Shown piece after piece: positions 36,316-44,717 of a stretch of 64,000 bases of DNA. Origin of the DNA: JBBREP01 sp963716525 (GTDB lineage Bacteria > Actinomycetota > Acidimicrobiia > IMCC26256 > PALSA-610); the NCBI GenBank assembly GCA_963716525.1, contig OY970315.1:4402001-4466000 (forward strand), read 5' to 3'. The notes below the pieces were generated by a model. The model worked only from the letters and a program-made list of their open reading frames with translations. It was not told where the DNA came from and searched no databases. Positions within the stretch are counted from its first letter, which is position 1, and every line of letters starts with the position of its first letter. A program made the translations under genes and the position numbers.

Positions 36316-36735
36316 ATGGAACGCATCGTGGTGGGCGTCGATGGATCCGACGAGTCGCGGCGCGCGCTGCACTGGGCGCTCGCCGAGGCCCGTCTCCGTG
36401 ACGCGGCCGTCGAGGTGGTGCACGTGTGGCAGCAGCCCTACGTCGGCAGCTACCCGTTCGCGATGCCGCCGTACGACCGCGGCGAGATGGAGCAGGGCGC
36501 GAAGGCGCTCGTCGACGGGATGATCGCCGACGCCGACACGAGCGGTCTCCCGGCAGCGGTCACGACGACGATCGTGTCCGGACCAGCCGCGTCCGTGCTG
36601 CTCGATCGGGCCGAGGACGCGACGATGCTCGTGACCGGGGCACGCGGCCGCGGCGGCTTCAGCCGCTTGCTGCTCGGGTCGGTCAGCTCCCAGCTCGTGC
36701 ACCACGCCCCGTGCACGGTGGTCGTCGTCCGCTGA
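36316..36735 (+). CDS. Universal stress protein (single UspA domain)
   Basis: A 139-aa UspA-fold protein beginning ERIVVGVDGSDESRRALHWAL, with the ATP-binding signature GARGRGGFSRLLLGSVSSQLV (G-x2-G-x9-G-S) and C-terminal PCTVVVVR. Single-domain USPs bind ATP and modulate growth arrest and stress survival. ATG 36316 is preceded by GGAGG at unusually short spacing. Divergent from PNPOx with a shared DosR-like site; convergent with the CoA-transferase gene, separated by a hairpin. Confidence 0.92.
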   Translation: MERIVVGVDGSDESRRALHWALAEARLRDAAVEVVHVWQQPYVGSYPFAMPPYDRGEMEQGAKALVDGMIADADTSGLPAAVTTTIVSGPAASVLLDRAEDATMLVTGARGRGGFSRLLLGSVSSQLVHHAPCTVVVVR

Positions 36736-36739
36736 CGCC

Positions 36740-36758
36740 GGCCCCGATCGCCGGGGTC
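36740..36758. terminator. Short hairpin between USP and CoA-transferase genes
   Basis: GGCCCCG at 36740-36746 pairs with CGGGGTC at 36752-36758 (one mismatch) around ATCGC, just after the USP stop and touching the stop of the convergent gene. No T tract. Confidence 0.4.
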
Positions 36759-38056
36759 AGGGCCGGTCGAGGGCCTCTGCCGCGGCGCGGAGCTCGTCAC
36801 GGAAGTCCGGATGGGCGATCTCGGCGAGCGCGCGGGCCCGTTCACGAACCGTGCGGCCACGCAGGTCGGCTGCGCCGTACTCCGTGATCACGACACCGGT
36901 GTGATGCCGCGGGGTCGACACGACCGCACCGGCAGGGAGCTGCGGCAGGATCCGCGAGCGCACCTCGCCGCCGATCGTCACGGTCGCGCTCGAGGCACAT
37001 GAGCGAGTGCGCGTCGATGTGCAGGTCAGCGCCGGCCACGAAGTCCTCGTGGCCGCCCACGCCGGAGATCGGGCGCCCGTCGATGCTGTCGGCGACGACC
37101 TGGCCGTAGAGGTCGACGCTGAGCGCGCCGTTGATCGACACGAAGTTGGCGTTGCGGCCGATCACCGACGGATCGTTCACCACGTCGACGGGCAGGAACG
37201 CCACGTCGCGGTTGTCGCCGAGCCATTCGTACATCTCGTGGGTGCCGAGGGCGAAGGTGGTGACCGACACCCCTTCGAACACGCCCTTGCGCGCGTTCGT
37301 GACCTTGCCGGCCTCGTGCAGACGCATCAGTCCGGTGGTGAACATCTCGGAGTGGATTCCGTAGTCGCCGCCCGGACCGTCGGCGAGCCGGCTCGCCACG
37401 ATGTTCGGCACCGCGCCGATGCCGGTCTGCAGCGTGCTGCCGTCGACCACATACTCGAGCGTGTGGCCTGCGATCGCGACATCGACCTCGGTCGCGGCCA
37501 CGTCGGGCAACTCGAACGGCGGCGCGTCGGTCTCGACCACTATGTCGACGGCGTCGAGCGGCAGGGTGTTGTCGAACTGCGGCGGGAGCGACCGGGTGCG
37601 CGGGAGGCGATGGTTCACCTCGACTACGAGCAGACGGTCGGGGTCGCGGCCGGCGCGGAGCAACTCGTCGCGCGTCCCTCCGTAGTGCAGCGACAGGTTC
37701 ACGCGGTGTTCCGTATCGGGCGCCGCGAGCGCGGTCATCACGCGCGGGGCGAACTGTTCGAGGATCGGCGCGAACTGGCGGAACCCGCCGGGCACGAGCT
37801 CGATGTTGCGGCCCTCGGCGAGCAGGATGCGCTCGGCCGGGCCGAAGAAGCCGCAGCGATAGGACACGCCGGGCTTGGTGAGGAACGTGTAGTAACCGAG
37901 CAGGAGTGCACCGCCGACGACGAGCTCCTCCCAGTCGTCGCGCTCGCCGAGCGCGGTGAGGAAGGCGTCGGGGTTCGCGGGCCCGAGACCGAACGCGAGC
38001 GTGTCGCGTGGCCGTACCAGCGCGGCGGCCTCCCGTGCGGTGCAGGTGCGTGTCAT
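36757..38056 (-). pseudogene. Acetyl-CoA hydrolase/CoA-transferase family protein, frame broken near the C-terminus
   Basis: About 430 aa, of the acetyl-CoA hydrolase/4-hydroxybutyrate CoA-transferase family, which moves CoA between acids or hydrolyses acyl-CoA. Visible are AREAAALVRPRDTLAFGLGP, an SLHYGGTRDELLRAG segment, LQTGIGAVPNIVAS, GGDYGIHSEMFTTGLMRL (catalytic Glu of the transferase loop), SINGALSVDLYGQV, GVGGHEDFVAGA and, in another frame, STPRHHTGVVITEYGAADLR. The two frames join if a 1-2 nt defect at 36988-36993, within GCGCTCGAGG, is corrected. ATG 38056 is the start. It may serve acyl-CoA balance during low-energy states; its substrate is not known. Confidence 0.8.
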
Positions 38057-38084
38057 GACGTGTGATCCTCCCGGATCGGAACGT

Positions 38085-38352
38085 TCATTCCACGTGCAAC
38101 AGCTCGTAGGTACAGGAACAGCCGCGCTCGTGGCATGTGTAGCGCACCGTCGATCGATGCGGATGGCGATTGTGCCGGTCGATCGGATGGGAGCAGTGGA
38201 CGCACAGGGACACCGCGACCCGCGCGTCGGCGACCTCGGCGAGATCGATGACGTCGTCGCCGGTCGCGTGCGAAATCGATCGCGCACAGGTCGATGACGT
38301 CGTGACTGTCGCTGTGCACGGCCTCTTCGTCGCTTTCTCCGCCGCCGACCAT
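38085..38352 (-). pseudogene. Small cysteine-rich (zinc-ribbon-like) protein, frame broken
   Basis: A short gene between hsp20 and the CoA-transferase. ATG 38352 has GGAGG seven bases upstream and reads MVGGGESDEEAVHSDSHDV then IDLCAIDF; after a 1-2 nt frame change near 38285 it continues GDDVIDLAEVADARVAVSLC, then VHCSHPIDRHNRH and a C-terminal CHERGCSCTYELLHVE. CxxC plus a later cluster of cysteines and histidines suggests one metal site. The DVIDL motif occurs on both sides of the break, so a slipped duplication is also possible. Family unrecognised. Confidence 0.5.
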
Positions 38353-38428
38353 GCCCGGACCTCCGGCCCACATCGCCACGTCGCCACGTCGCGGGGGTGG
38401 CCGGTGCGGCCACCCCCGCGAGGTGACT

Positions 38429-38908
38429 CTACGTGCGCTGCACGGGCACCTTCATGCCCTGCGCACGGGTTGCACTCACCGGCACCCGTACTTCCAGGAT
38501 GCCGTCCTTGTACGTCGCCTTGACGTCGGCACCGTCGGCGCCGGCCGGGAGCGGGATGTTCCGGACGAAGCGGCCGTAGCGGAACTCGCTGCGGTACTGC
38601 CCCTTGTCCTTCGACTCCTGCTGCTCGGAGCGCCGGGCTTCGATGTGCAAGGTGTGATCGCTCACCTGGACGTCGACGTCCTTGTCCGGATCGAGCCCGG
38701 GGGCCTCGGCGCGCACGACGTACGCCTCACCCTCCTGGAGCTCCTCGACGCGGATCATGTGCTCGTCGAAGAAGTCCATCGACTCGAGCCTCGACGCCCA
38801 CGACGGCCAGCCGAGCCAGTCGAACAAGCGGCGGGCGGGATCGGACCGCACCACCGCACCCTTCTCCTGCTGGGGCTGGTCGGACTCGTGTTGCTTGGTC
38901 TGGACCAT
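38429..38908 (-). CDS. Hsp20/alpha-crystallin small heat-shock protein
   Basis: A 159-aa ATP-independent holdase chaperone. An N-terminal arm of about 50 residues is followed by the alpha-crystallin domain (MIRVEELQEGEAYVVRAEAP; HTLHIEARRSE; FRYGRFVRNIPLPAGAD; ATYKDGILEVRVPV) and a short tail. This is the same family as HspX/Acr, the hallmark DosR target. ATG 38908 is chosen since AAAGGAG lies seven bases before it; ATG 38914 is too close to that site. Probably cotranscribed with the small Cys-rich gene and the CoA-transferase. Confidence 0.94.
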   Translation of the reverse strand: MVQTKQHESDQPQQEKGAVVRSDPARRLFDWLGWPSWASRLESMDFFDEHMIRVEELQEGEAYVVRAEAPGLDPDKDVDVQVSDHTLHIEARRSEQQESKDKGQYRSEFRYGRFVRNIPLPAGADGADVKATYKDGILEVRVPVSATRAQGMKVPVQRT

Positions 38909-38942
38909 GCTCATGCTCCTTTCTGCTGTCTGCAGTACTGCT

Positions 38943-38956
38943 GGGCCGCTGGACTC
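38943..38956. promoter_or_regulatory. Weak DosR-box-like site upstream of hsp20
   Basis: GGGCCGCTGGACTC sits 35-48 nt before the hsp20 start. GGGCC fits one half-site, but the partner GACTC is poor. Listed because hsp20 is the classic target; low confidence. Confidence 0.25.
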
Positions 38957-38972
38957 CTGCGCGCGCGCTCGC

Positions 38973-39752
38973 TCACTCGATGCGGAGGAACGGGTAGGCG
39001 CGCAGGTCGTCGCGCGTCCACAGCGACGCGGCGGCGATCCCCCCGAGGATCTCGATGTCGATCACGGCGTCGGGGTCGTCGAAGTCGATCGTTCCTGGTG
39101 TACCCCTCGCCGCCAGCTCGCTCAACACCACCTCGCCGAGGAATGCCTCCTCCTCGACGGGGTCGATGTCGTCAACGCGCCCCCGGCGGTGGCAGCGGAC
39201 ATGGAAGCGGGTGTCGGCCAGCTCGTCGAGCCAGTCACCGACGAGGTCGCGGGTGACGCGCTCGAGCTGGTCGAGGCTGGAACACGCGAACGTGCGCTGC
39301 GCGGGCAGGACCCGGGCGATCGCGGCGCGGGCCCGCGGATCGTCTTTCATGGCCGCGTCGATCTGGTCGAGGGCCCGGACCGCATCGTCGACGTGGGCGA
39401 GGAGCACGTCGTCGGGGTACGGCGACGCCCGCAACGTGCCCACGCCGCTCACCAGCGCCCGCGCCGCCGGCTCGCGTCCCGGTCGCACCGTGACGAGCAG
39501 GTTCCAGTGCCCAGGCTCGTCGACGTGCACCAACTCCGGTAGCGCAGTGCCGGCCACCTCACTGTCGAAGCGTTCGTCGGCGAGGCCGTCGGGCTCCTCG
39601 CGGCGTAGGCGCGCGTCGATCGGCTCGTGCCGGCGCTGCTCGGCAACGGTCGTCCCGAACTCCTCGGCGAAGTAGTGACCGGCGTCCATCTCGACGTCCT
39701 CGACGTCGGGCTCGGGCGGTGGTTCGAAATGCGGGTGCGTGTGCGCGGTCAT
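38973..39752 (-). CDS. THUMP-domain protein with acidic N-terminal DUF5709-like segment
   Basis: A 259-aa protein. Residues about 1-70 are acidic (DVEDVEMDAGHYFAEEF; IDARLRREEPDGLADE) and recall the DUF5709 style of small actinobacterial proteins. Residues about 80-200 look like a THUMP RNA-binding domain (WNLLVTVRPGREPAARALVS; TFACSSLDQLERVTRDLVGD; TRFHVRCHRRG). The remainder (VVLSELAARGTPGTIDFDDP; DLRAYPFLRIE) completes a tRNA-binding-like fold. No methyltransferase or thiolase domain follows. ATG 39752 lies 36 nt from a DosR-like site at 39788, suggesting induction with the stress genes. Role unknown. Confidence 0.75.
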   Translation of the reverse strand: MTAHTHPHFEPPPEPDVEDVEMDAGHYFAEEFGTTVAEQRRHEPIDARLRREEPDGLADERFDSEVAGTALPELVHVDEPGHWNLLVTVRPGREPAARALVSGVGTLRASPYPDDVLLAHVDDAVRALDQIDAAMKDDPRARAAIARVLPAQRTFACSSLDQLERVTRDLVGDWLDELADTRFHVRCHRRGRVDDIDPVEEEAFLGEVVLSELAARGTPGTIDFDDPDAVIDIEILGGIAAASLWTRDDLRAYPFLRIE

Positions 39753-39787
39753 AGCCGCAGCGTGCCCCCTACGGCTCTTGCGCCATA

Positions 39788-39801
39788 GGTGCGAAGGTCC
39801 C
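39788..39801. promoter_or_regulatory. DosR-box-like site upstream of THUMP gene
   Basis: GGTGCGAAGGTCCC with a perfect GTCCC half-site and the shared CGAAGGTCC core; read on the minus strand it starts GGGACCTTCG. It is 36-49 nt before the THUMP gene start. Confidence 0.5.
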
Positions 39802-39911
39802 GAATGGGCGGGCCGCGCAGCCCTGCCGATCGGCGGGCGCATCGGCGATCGTCCCGCCGGCGTTGCGGGGCGCCTTCCTGCGCCACCGGGCGGCACCGCG
39901 AGGTCGCGGCA

Positions 39912-39925
39912 GGCCCGTTGGTCCC
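39912..39925. promoter_or_regulatory. DosR-box-like site upstream of FtsX-type permease gene
   Basis: GGCCCGTTGGTCCC: half-sites GGCCC and GTCCC with the correct 4-nt spacer, about 99 nt upstream of the GTG at 40024. It lies in the same divergent region as 39788-39801. Confidence 0.5.
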
Positions 39926-40023
39926 CAGCGGGCGGGCCCAACGCCTCTCACACGGGCACAGCCCGTTCGCCACGATGAGCCGATGACGACGACGGCGCGG
40001 CCGACGCCCGGGAGCGACGAGGC

Positions 40024-41143
40024 GTGAGCTTCCTCGGCCTCCTCGTGCACAACGTCTGGCGCCGGCGTCTGCGGGCGGCCGTCACCGCAGTGGCGGTCGC
40101 AATCGGCGTGACGGCGGTGCTCGCGCTGGGTGTGCTCACCTCGTCGCTGCGTGACACTGCTGTCGCGGTGCTCCAGATCGGCCAGGCCGACTTCAGCGTG
40201 TCGGAGAAGGGCGTGTCCGACGTGCTCTACAGCAGCATCTCGCTGGCCGAGTTGCAGCGCATCCGGTCGACGCCGGGCGTGGCCGGCGCGATCGGCGCGT
40301 TCGTCCACACCGCGAAGATCGACACCGACCACCCCTTCTTCCTCGAGATCGGGCTCGCGCCCGCCGACGAGGCCGCGTACGGCGTCAAGGTGGTCTCGGG
40401 CCGCTCGTTCACGCGCACGGCGCCCGACGAGATCATGCTCGGCTGGCGGGCCGCGCAGACCTTCGGAGTACGCGTGGGCGACCGGTTCAAGGTGGAGGAG
40501 AAGACGTTCCGCGTGGTCGGCATCTTCTCCACGAACAACCCGATCGGCGACGCCGGTGGCATGTTCTCCGACACGACGCTGCAGGACTGGCACAACCTGC
40601 CCGGCGTGTACACGCTCGCGTTCGTGCGGTTGCAGCCCGGCGCGCACGTCTCGACCGTGCGCACCGCGATCGAGAAGGCGAACCCGAGGCTCGCGACGAT
40701 CGCGTCCGAGAGCGAGTTCGGCGCGCGTCGACCGCAACCTCGTGCTGATCACCGCGGCGAACGTCGGCGGGTCGATCCTCGCCCTGTTCATCGGGGCCAC
40801 GGGCGTGATGAACACGTCACTGCTGTCGTTCTACGAGCGCATCCGCGAGTTCGGGCTGCTGCGCGCCACCGGCTGGAACCGGCGCCGCCTCTTCGGTCTC
40901 GTGCTCGGGGAGGCGCTGCTCGTCAGCCTCATCGGTGCCGGTATCGGCATCGGAATCGGCATCGGCGCCGTCATCGGTCTCACCCAGCTGTCGTCGCTCG
41001 CCGGCGTGTTTCATCCCGTGTACCACGCATCGATCTTCGGCCGCGCGCTCGGCTTCGCCTTCCTCATGGCGGTGCTCGGTGCGCTCTACCCGGCCGTGCA
41101 GGCCGCCCGGCTCACGCCGCTCTCGGCGCTGCAGCACGAGTAG
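40024..41143 (+). pseudogene. FtsX/MacB-type ABC permease, frame broken
   Basis: A roughly 372-aa permease with the FtsX-like layout: TM1 AAVTAVAVAIGVTAVLALGV, a large extracytoplasmic domain (about residues 40-230, MacB periplasmic-core style, RVGDRFKVEEKTFRVVGIFS), and three C-terminal helices (ILALFIGATGVMNTSLLSF; RREFG-like coupling loop reading RIREFGLLRATGWNRRR; FAFLMAVLGALYPAVQAARL). The halves are in different frames, with a 1-nt defect near 40722-40732 (GGCGCGCGTCGACC). GTG 40024 is the start. Partner of the ATPase that follows after 5 nt; together an exporter of lipoprotein, peptide or drug type. Confidence 0.78.
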
Positions 41144-41148
41144 GTGCG

Positions 41149-41886
41149 ATGGACCCCGTGCTCGAGCTCGATGGTGTGACGAAGTCGTTCCCCGGTGAAC
41201 GGCGGACGGTGCTCGACGGCGTGTCGTTCCAGCTCGCCGCGGGCGAGTTCGCGGTGCTCGAAGGACCGTCGGGCGGCGGCAAGTCGACCACGATCCATCT
41301 CGTCGCCGCGCTCGACCGGCCCAGCTCGGGACGCATCGTCGTGCGCGGCCTCGACATCGCGCGCCACCATCACCGCCTCGATCGCTACCGGCGCGAGGAC
41401 GTCGGCGTGATCTTCCAGCTGCACAACCTGCTGCCGCATCTCAACGTGCTCCAGAACATCGAGATCGTGATGCTCGGCACCAAGCGCCACCGCCATCAAC
41501 GCATCGAGTACGCGCGCCATCTCGCGGCGGCGGTCGCGCTGGAGCAGCAGCTCGGCGACTACCCGCCCGCACTGTCGGGCGGTGAGCGCCAGCGCGTCGC
41601 GGTCGCCCGGGCGTTCGCGAACGATCCCAAGATCATCCTCGCCGACGAGCCCACCGGAAGCCTCGACGACGAGACCGCCGCGATGGTGATCGGCCTGCTC
41701 CGCAACCGGTGCGAACGCGGCGGCACCGTGCTCGCCGTGAGCCACGACCCGCGCCTCACGGGCGCGGCCGATCGTGTCCTGCGCCTCGTCGACGGTCGCA
41801 TCCGTCCCGAAGCAGGCGTATCGGGGGATGACATCGGAGCTCCGGAGCGTCCCGCGGCACCGGCCCGAGGCTCGCTCAACCCCTGA
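41149..41886 (+). CDS. ABC transporter ATP-binding protein, MacB/LolD type
   Basis: A 245-aa ATPase with Walker A GPSGGGKSTTIH, Q-loop VGVIFQLHNLLPHLNVLQNI, signature ALSGGERQRVAVARA, Walker B IILADEPTGSLDD and H-loop VLAVSHDP; the ADEPTGSLD string is typical of the MacB/LolD/FtsE group. It pairs with the FtsX-type permease upstream. The last 11 nt overlap the tail of the convergent M50 gene. Confidence 0.92.
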   Translation: MDPVLELDGVTKSFPGERRTVLDGVSFQLAAGEFAVLEGPSGGGKSTTIHLVAALDRPSSGRIVVRGLDIARHHHRLDRYRREDVGVIFQLHNLLPHLNVLQNIEIVMLGTKRHRHQRIEYARHLAAAVALEQQLGDYPPALSGGERQRVAVARAFANDPKIILADEPTGSLDDETAAMVIGLLRNRCERGGTVLAVSHDPRLTGAADRVLRLVDGRIRPEAGVSGDDIGAPERPAAPARGSLNP

Positions 41887-43142
41887 GGAAGCCGCCTCGG
41901 GTCGGCGGCGACGTCGGGGGTGGCGGTGGTGGGATCCGTTCGTGGCGGTCACCCGCTCCGGGGGCGCCGCGCCATGCGCCACGGTGCGCGGCCCGGGCGA
42001 CGTCGCTCGGCGACACGATGCCCACGAGCCGTTCGCCCTCGAACACGAGTGCCCGTTCCTGGTCGGCGGCGTGCATCCGCTCGAGCAGGACGAGCATCGC
42101 CTCGTCGGGCCGTGCGCGCACCACGTCGCCGATCGACCGAGCCACCGCGATCGCCGGTGTGCCCCGGTCGCGTGCCGGGGCCGCAGCCTTCAGCTGGCGC
42201 AGTGTCACGAACGCGACCACGCTGCCGTGCGCGTCGACGAGCGGGAACGACGAGCACGGGTGTCGCATCATGTAGTCGTCGACGAGCTCGCCGATCGTGA
42301 CGTCCTGCGGCGCCACGATCGGGTCGCGGGTCATCACCGCGCCGACGGCGATCCCTTCGAGATCGTGGCGCACGCGTACCGAGCTCTCCTCGGCGTGCGC
42401 GGCGCTGACCACGAACCAGCCGAGGAACGCGAGCCACACGCCGCCGACGAGATCACCCGCCGCGAACTCAAGCAATCCGAGGCCCACGAGCACGTACACG
42501 AAGACGCGCCCGGCGTGGGCCGCGCTGATCTGCGCACTCGTGCGGTCGCCACGGCGCCGCCACAGCACCGCGGCCAGGATGCGGCCGCCGTCGAGCGGCG
42601 TGGCGGGCACGAGGTTGAACACCGCGAGCACGCCGTTGATCGTCGCGAGCCAGAACAGTGCGGCCACCACCACGGCACTGAACCCGGCGATCGCGGCGAT
42701 CACCGCTACCGCGAAGAAGCCCACCGCGAGCCGCGACACTCATCGCCGGCCCGGCTGCCGCGATGCGCAGCTCGGTCTGCGGGTCGGGCGCTTCGCATTC
42801 GAGCTGCGACACGCCACCGAGCATCCAGAGCGTGATGTCGCGCACTCCCACGCCGTGACGCTGGGCAACGATTGAGTGCGAGAGCTCGTCCGCGAGCAAC
42901 GACGCGAGGAGGAGCGCCGCCGCCACCGCCGCGACCACCCAGTACACCCACGTCTCGTAGCCGCCGGCCTCCGCCGGGAGCGCGCTCGTGGCCAGCGACC
43001 ACGTGAGCAGCCAGGCGATCACCGCGATGCTCCAGTCGATGCGCACACCGATGCCCGCGATCGAGCCGACGCGGATCCCGTGCATCCACCCACCGCCCGC
43101 GCGCCCGCTCGGCGTGGCTCGTGCGGATTGTCGGTCGGTCAT
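41876..43142 (-). pseudogene. Rip3-like site-2 protease (M50) with CBS domains, frame broken, altered active site
   Basis: About 420 aa: membrane core with MHGIRVGSIAGIGVRIDWSI, protease motif one, LEC-rich loop, TM helices, motif two FNLVPATPLDGGRILAA, and two C-terminal CBS domains (VMTRDPIVAPQDVTIGELVD; VVRARPDEAMLVLLERMHAA). This matches Rip3-type proteases; Rv2625c/Rip3 is in the mycobacterial DosR regulon. Motif one reads SLLADELSHSIVA, so the first zinc histidine of HExxH is Asp here. The frame breaks at about 42737-42745 between AAAGPAM and SRLAVGFFAVAV. ATG 43142 follows GGAGG at 5 nt. Confidence 0.75.
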
Positions 43143-43192
43143 GCAGTCCTCCGTGTCGGCGAGAGCGTGCACCGCCCACGCCGCCACCACCA

Positions 43193-43206
43193 GGGTCGAA
43201 CGTCCA
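43193..43206. promoter_or_regulatory. Weak DosR-box-like site upstream of M50/CBS gene
   Basis: GGGTCGAACGTCCA has half-sites GGGTC and GTCCA with a 4-nt spacer, 51-64 nt before the M50 start. A second imperfect site, CGGACTTCCGACCC, lies at about 43264-43277. Both are weak. Confidence 0.28.
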
Positions 43207-43359
43207 CAGGCTGCCACGGCGCTCTACCCCGTCCGGCGCGCGGGACCTCCAGCGCGCGCCGCGCGGACTTCCGACCCTCCCCGCGCCCGGTACCGGGCGA
43301 CATCGTGAGGCGTGGAACCGGGTGAGGGGTCACCCGGACGTCGTGGACGGAGAGATCCA

Positions 43360-43748
43360 ATGACGACAACGGCAGAATCCAGGATCACCGCACCGCCAGG
43401 TCGCTCGGACCGATCGGCGCGCACGTCGTGGCGGTACCGTTGACGAAGGTGCTGCACCTCAAGTCGGCCGTCACCGCGCTGCCCGACGGGACCGTCATCG
43501 GGTACCCGCCGCTCGTCGACGACCCGTCGGTGTTCGGTCGCTTCCTCCCCGTGCCGGAACCGTCCGGCGCGCACGTGGTGCTGCTCGACGGCACGCAGGT
43601 GCTGATGGCGGCGGATGCACCGCGCAGCGCGGCACTGTTCAAGTCGCTCGGCTACCAGCCCGTCGTCGTCGACATCGGCGAGTTCGAGAAGCTCGAAGGG
43701 TGCGTCACCTGCCTGTCGGTGCGCGTGCTCGGCGACCACGGATGCTGA
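43360..43748 (+). pseudogene. Internally deleted dimethylargininase (DDAH) remnant
   Basis: A good ribosome site (GGAGAG) and ATG at 43360 start MTTTAESRITAPPG, but this frame stops after 27 codons. From about 43410 another frame encodes the C-terminal ~110 residues of a dimethylarginine dimethylaminohydrolase: GAHVVAVPLTKVLHLKSAV (catalytic His), FLPVPEPSGAHVVLL, VDIGEFEKLEGCVTCLSVRV (catalytic Cys). The N-terminal ~140 residues, with the substrate loops and acidic triad residue, are missing. DDAH hydrolyses methylarginines to citrulline and is a fold relative of arginine deiminase. Probably inactive; a large assembly deletion is possible. Confidence 0.72.
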
Positions 43749-43770
43749 ACACCGGCCGCATGAGCACGGA

Positions 43771-44703
43771 ATGACGCTGGAGTGCGAGCACCTCACGCGG
43801 CGCTTCGGCGACCGTATCGCCGTCGACGACGTGAGCTTCACGATCGCCGCCGGAGAGACGTACGGTCTGCTCGGACCGAACGGCGCAGGCAAGACCACAA
43901 CGATTCGCATGGTGTGCGGCCTGCTGCGCCGCGACTCGGGCGAGGTTCGCGTGGACGGCATCTCGGTCAGCCCGCGCTCGAGCACCGGTCGCGAGCACAT
44001 CGGCTACGTGCCGCAGGACGTAGCGCTGTACCCCGACCTCACCGCGCGTGAGAACCTCGACTTCATCGGTCGCCTCTACCGGCTACGCGGCCGCGAGCTC
44101 GCGCAACGAGTCGACGAGGTGCTCGAGCTCGTCGACCTCGCGGACCGGCGCGACGACCGCGTCGAGTCCTTCTCGGGCGGCATGCGCCGGCGGCTCAACA
44201 TCGGTGCGGGCCTCGTGCACCAGCCCACCGTGCTCGTGCTCGACGAGCCGACCGTCGGCGTCGACCCACAGAGCCGGCACGCGATCCTCGAGAGCGTCCG
44301 CGTGCTCGGCACCCGCGGCATCGCCGTCCTGTACACCACGCACTACATGGAGGAGGCGGAGCGCGTGTGCAACCGCGTGGGCATCCTCGATCGCGGCCGG
44401 CTGATCGCCGAGGGCACGCACCGTGAGCTCGTCTCGATGCTCGACGAGCACGACCGCATCCACTTGAGCGCCACCGGCCGGCTGGAGGAGTTCGCCGCGG
44501 CGTGCCGCGCGCTCGACGGCATCGACGGCGCCACGGTCACCGACGGGCAGGTCGAGCTGCTCGCACGCGACGGCCGGCGTGTCCTGCCCGCCGTACTCGA
44601 CGCGGCCGAGCGCCACGGTGCCGCAGTGAAGAGCGTGGAGGTGGTCGAACCCGACCTGGAGGCCGTGTTCCTGCATCTCACCGGCACGGCACTGCGCGAG
44701 TAA
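43771..44703 (+). CDS. ABC transporter ATP-binding protein, DrrA/ABC-2 type
   Basis: A 310-aa ATPase of the drug/ABC-2 export group with Walker A GPNGAGKTTTIRM, Q-loop IGYVPQDVALYPDLTAREN, signature SFSGGMRRRLNIG, Walker B VLVLDEPTVGVDPQ and H-loop YTTHYMEEAE, plus the C-terminal DrrA-like extension with LEAVFLHLTG. It is followed by two ABC-2 permeases, so it exports a small molecule or lipid. The start ATG 43771 lies 22 nt after the DDAH remnant. Confidence 0.93.
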   Translation: MTLECEHLTRRFGDRIAVDDVSFTIAAGETYGLLGPNGAGKTTTIRMVCGLLRRDSGEVRVDGISVSPRSSTGREHIGYVPQDVALYPDLTARENLDFIGRLYRLRGRELAQRVDEVLELVDLADRRDDRVESFSGGMRRRLNIGAGLVHQPTVLVLDEPTVGVDPQSRHAILESVRVLGTRGIAVLYTTHYMEEAERVCNRVGILDRGRLIAEGTHRELVSMLDEHDRIHLSATGRLEEFAAACRALDGIDGATVTDGQVELLARDGRRVLPAVLDAAERHGAAVKSVEVVEPDLEAVFLHLTGTALRE

Positions 44704-44717
44704 CGGAGTACGCACCG

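Noticed and set aside
43360..43441. Independent 27-codon small protein
   Set aside because: It is better explained as the intact 5' end of the deleted DDAH gene, whose remainder follows in another frame.
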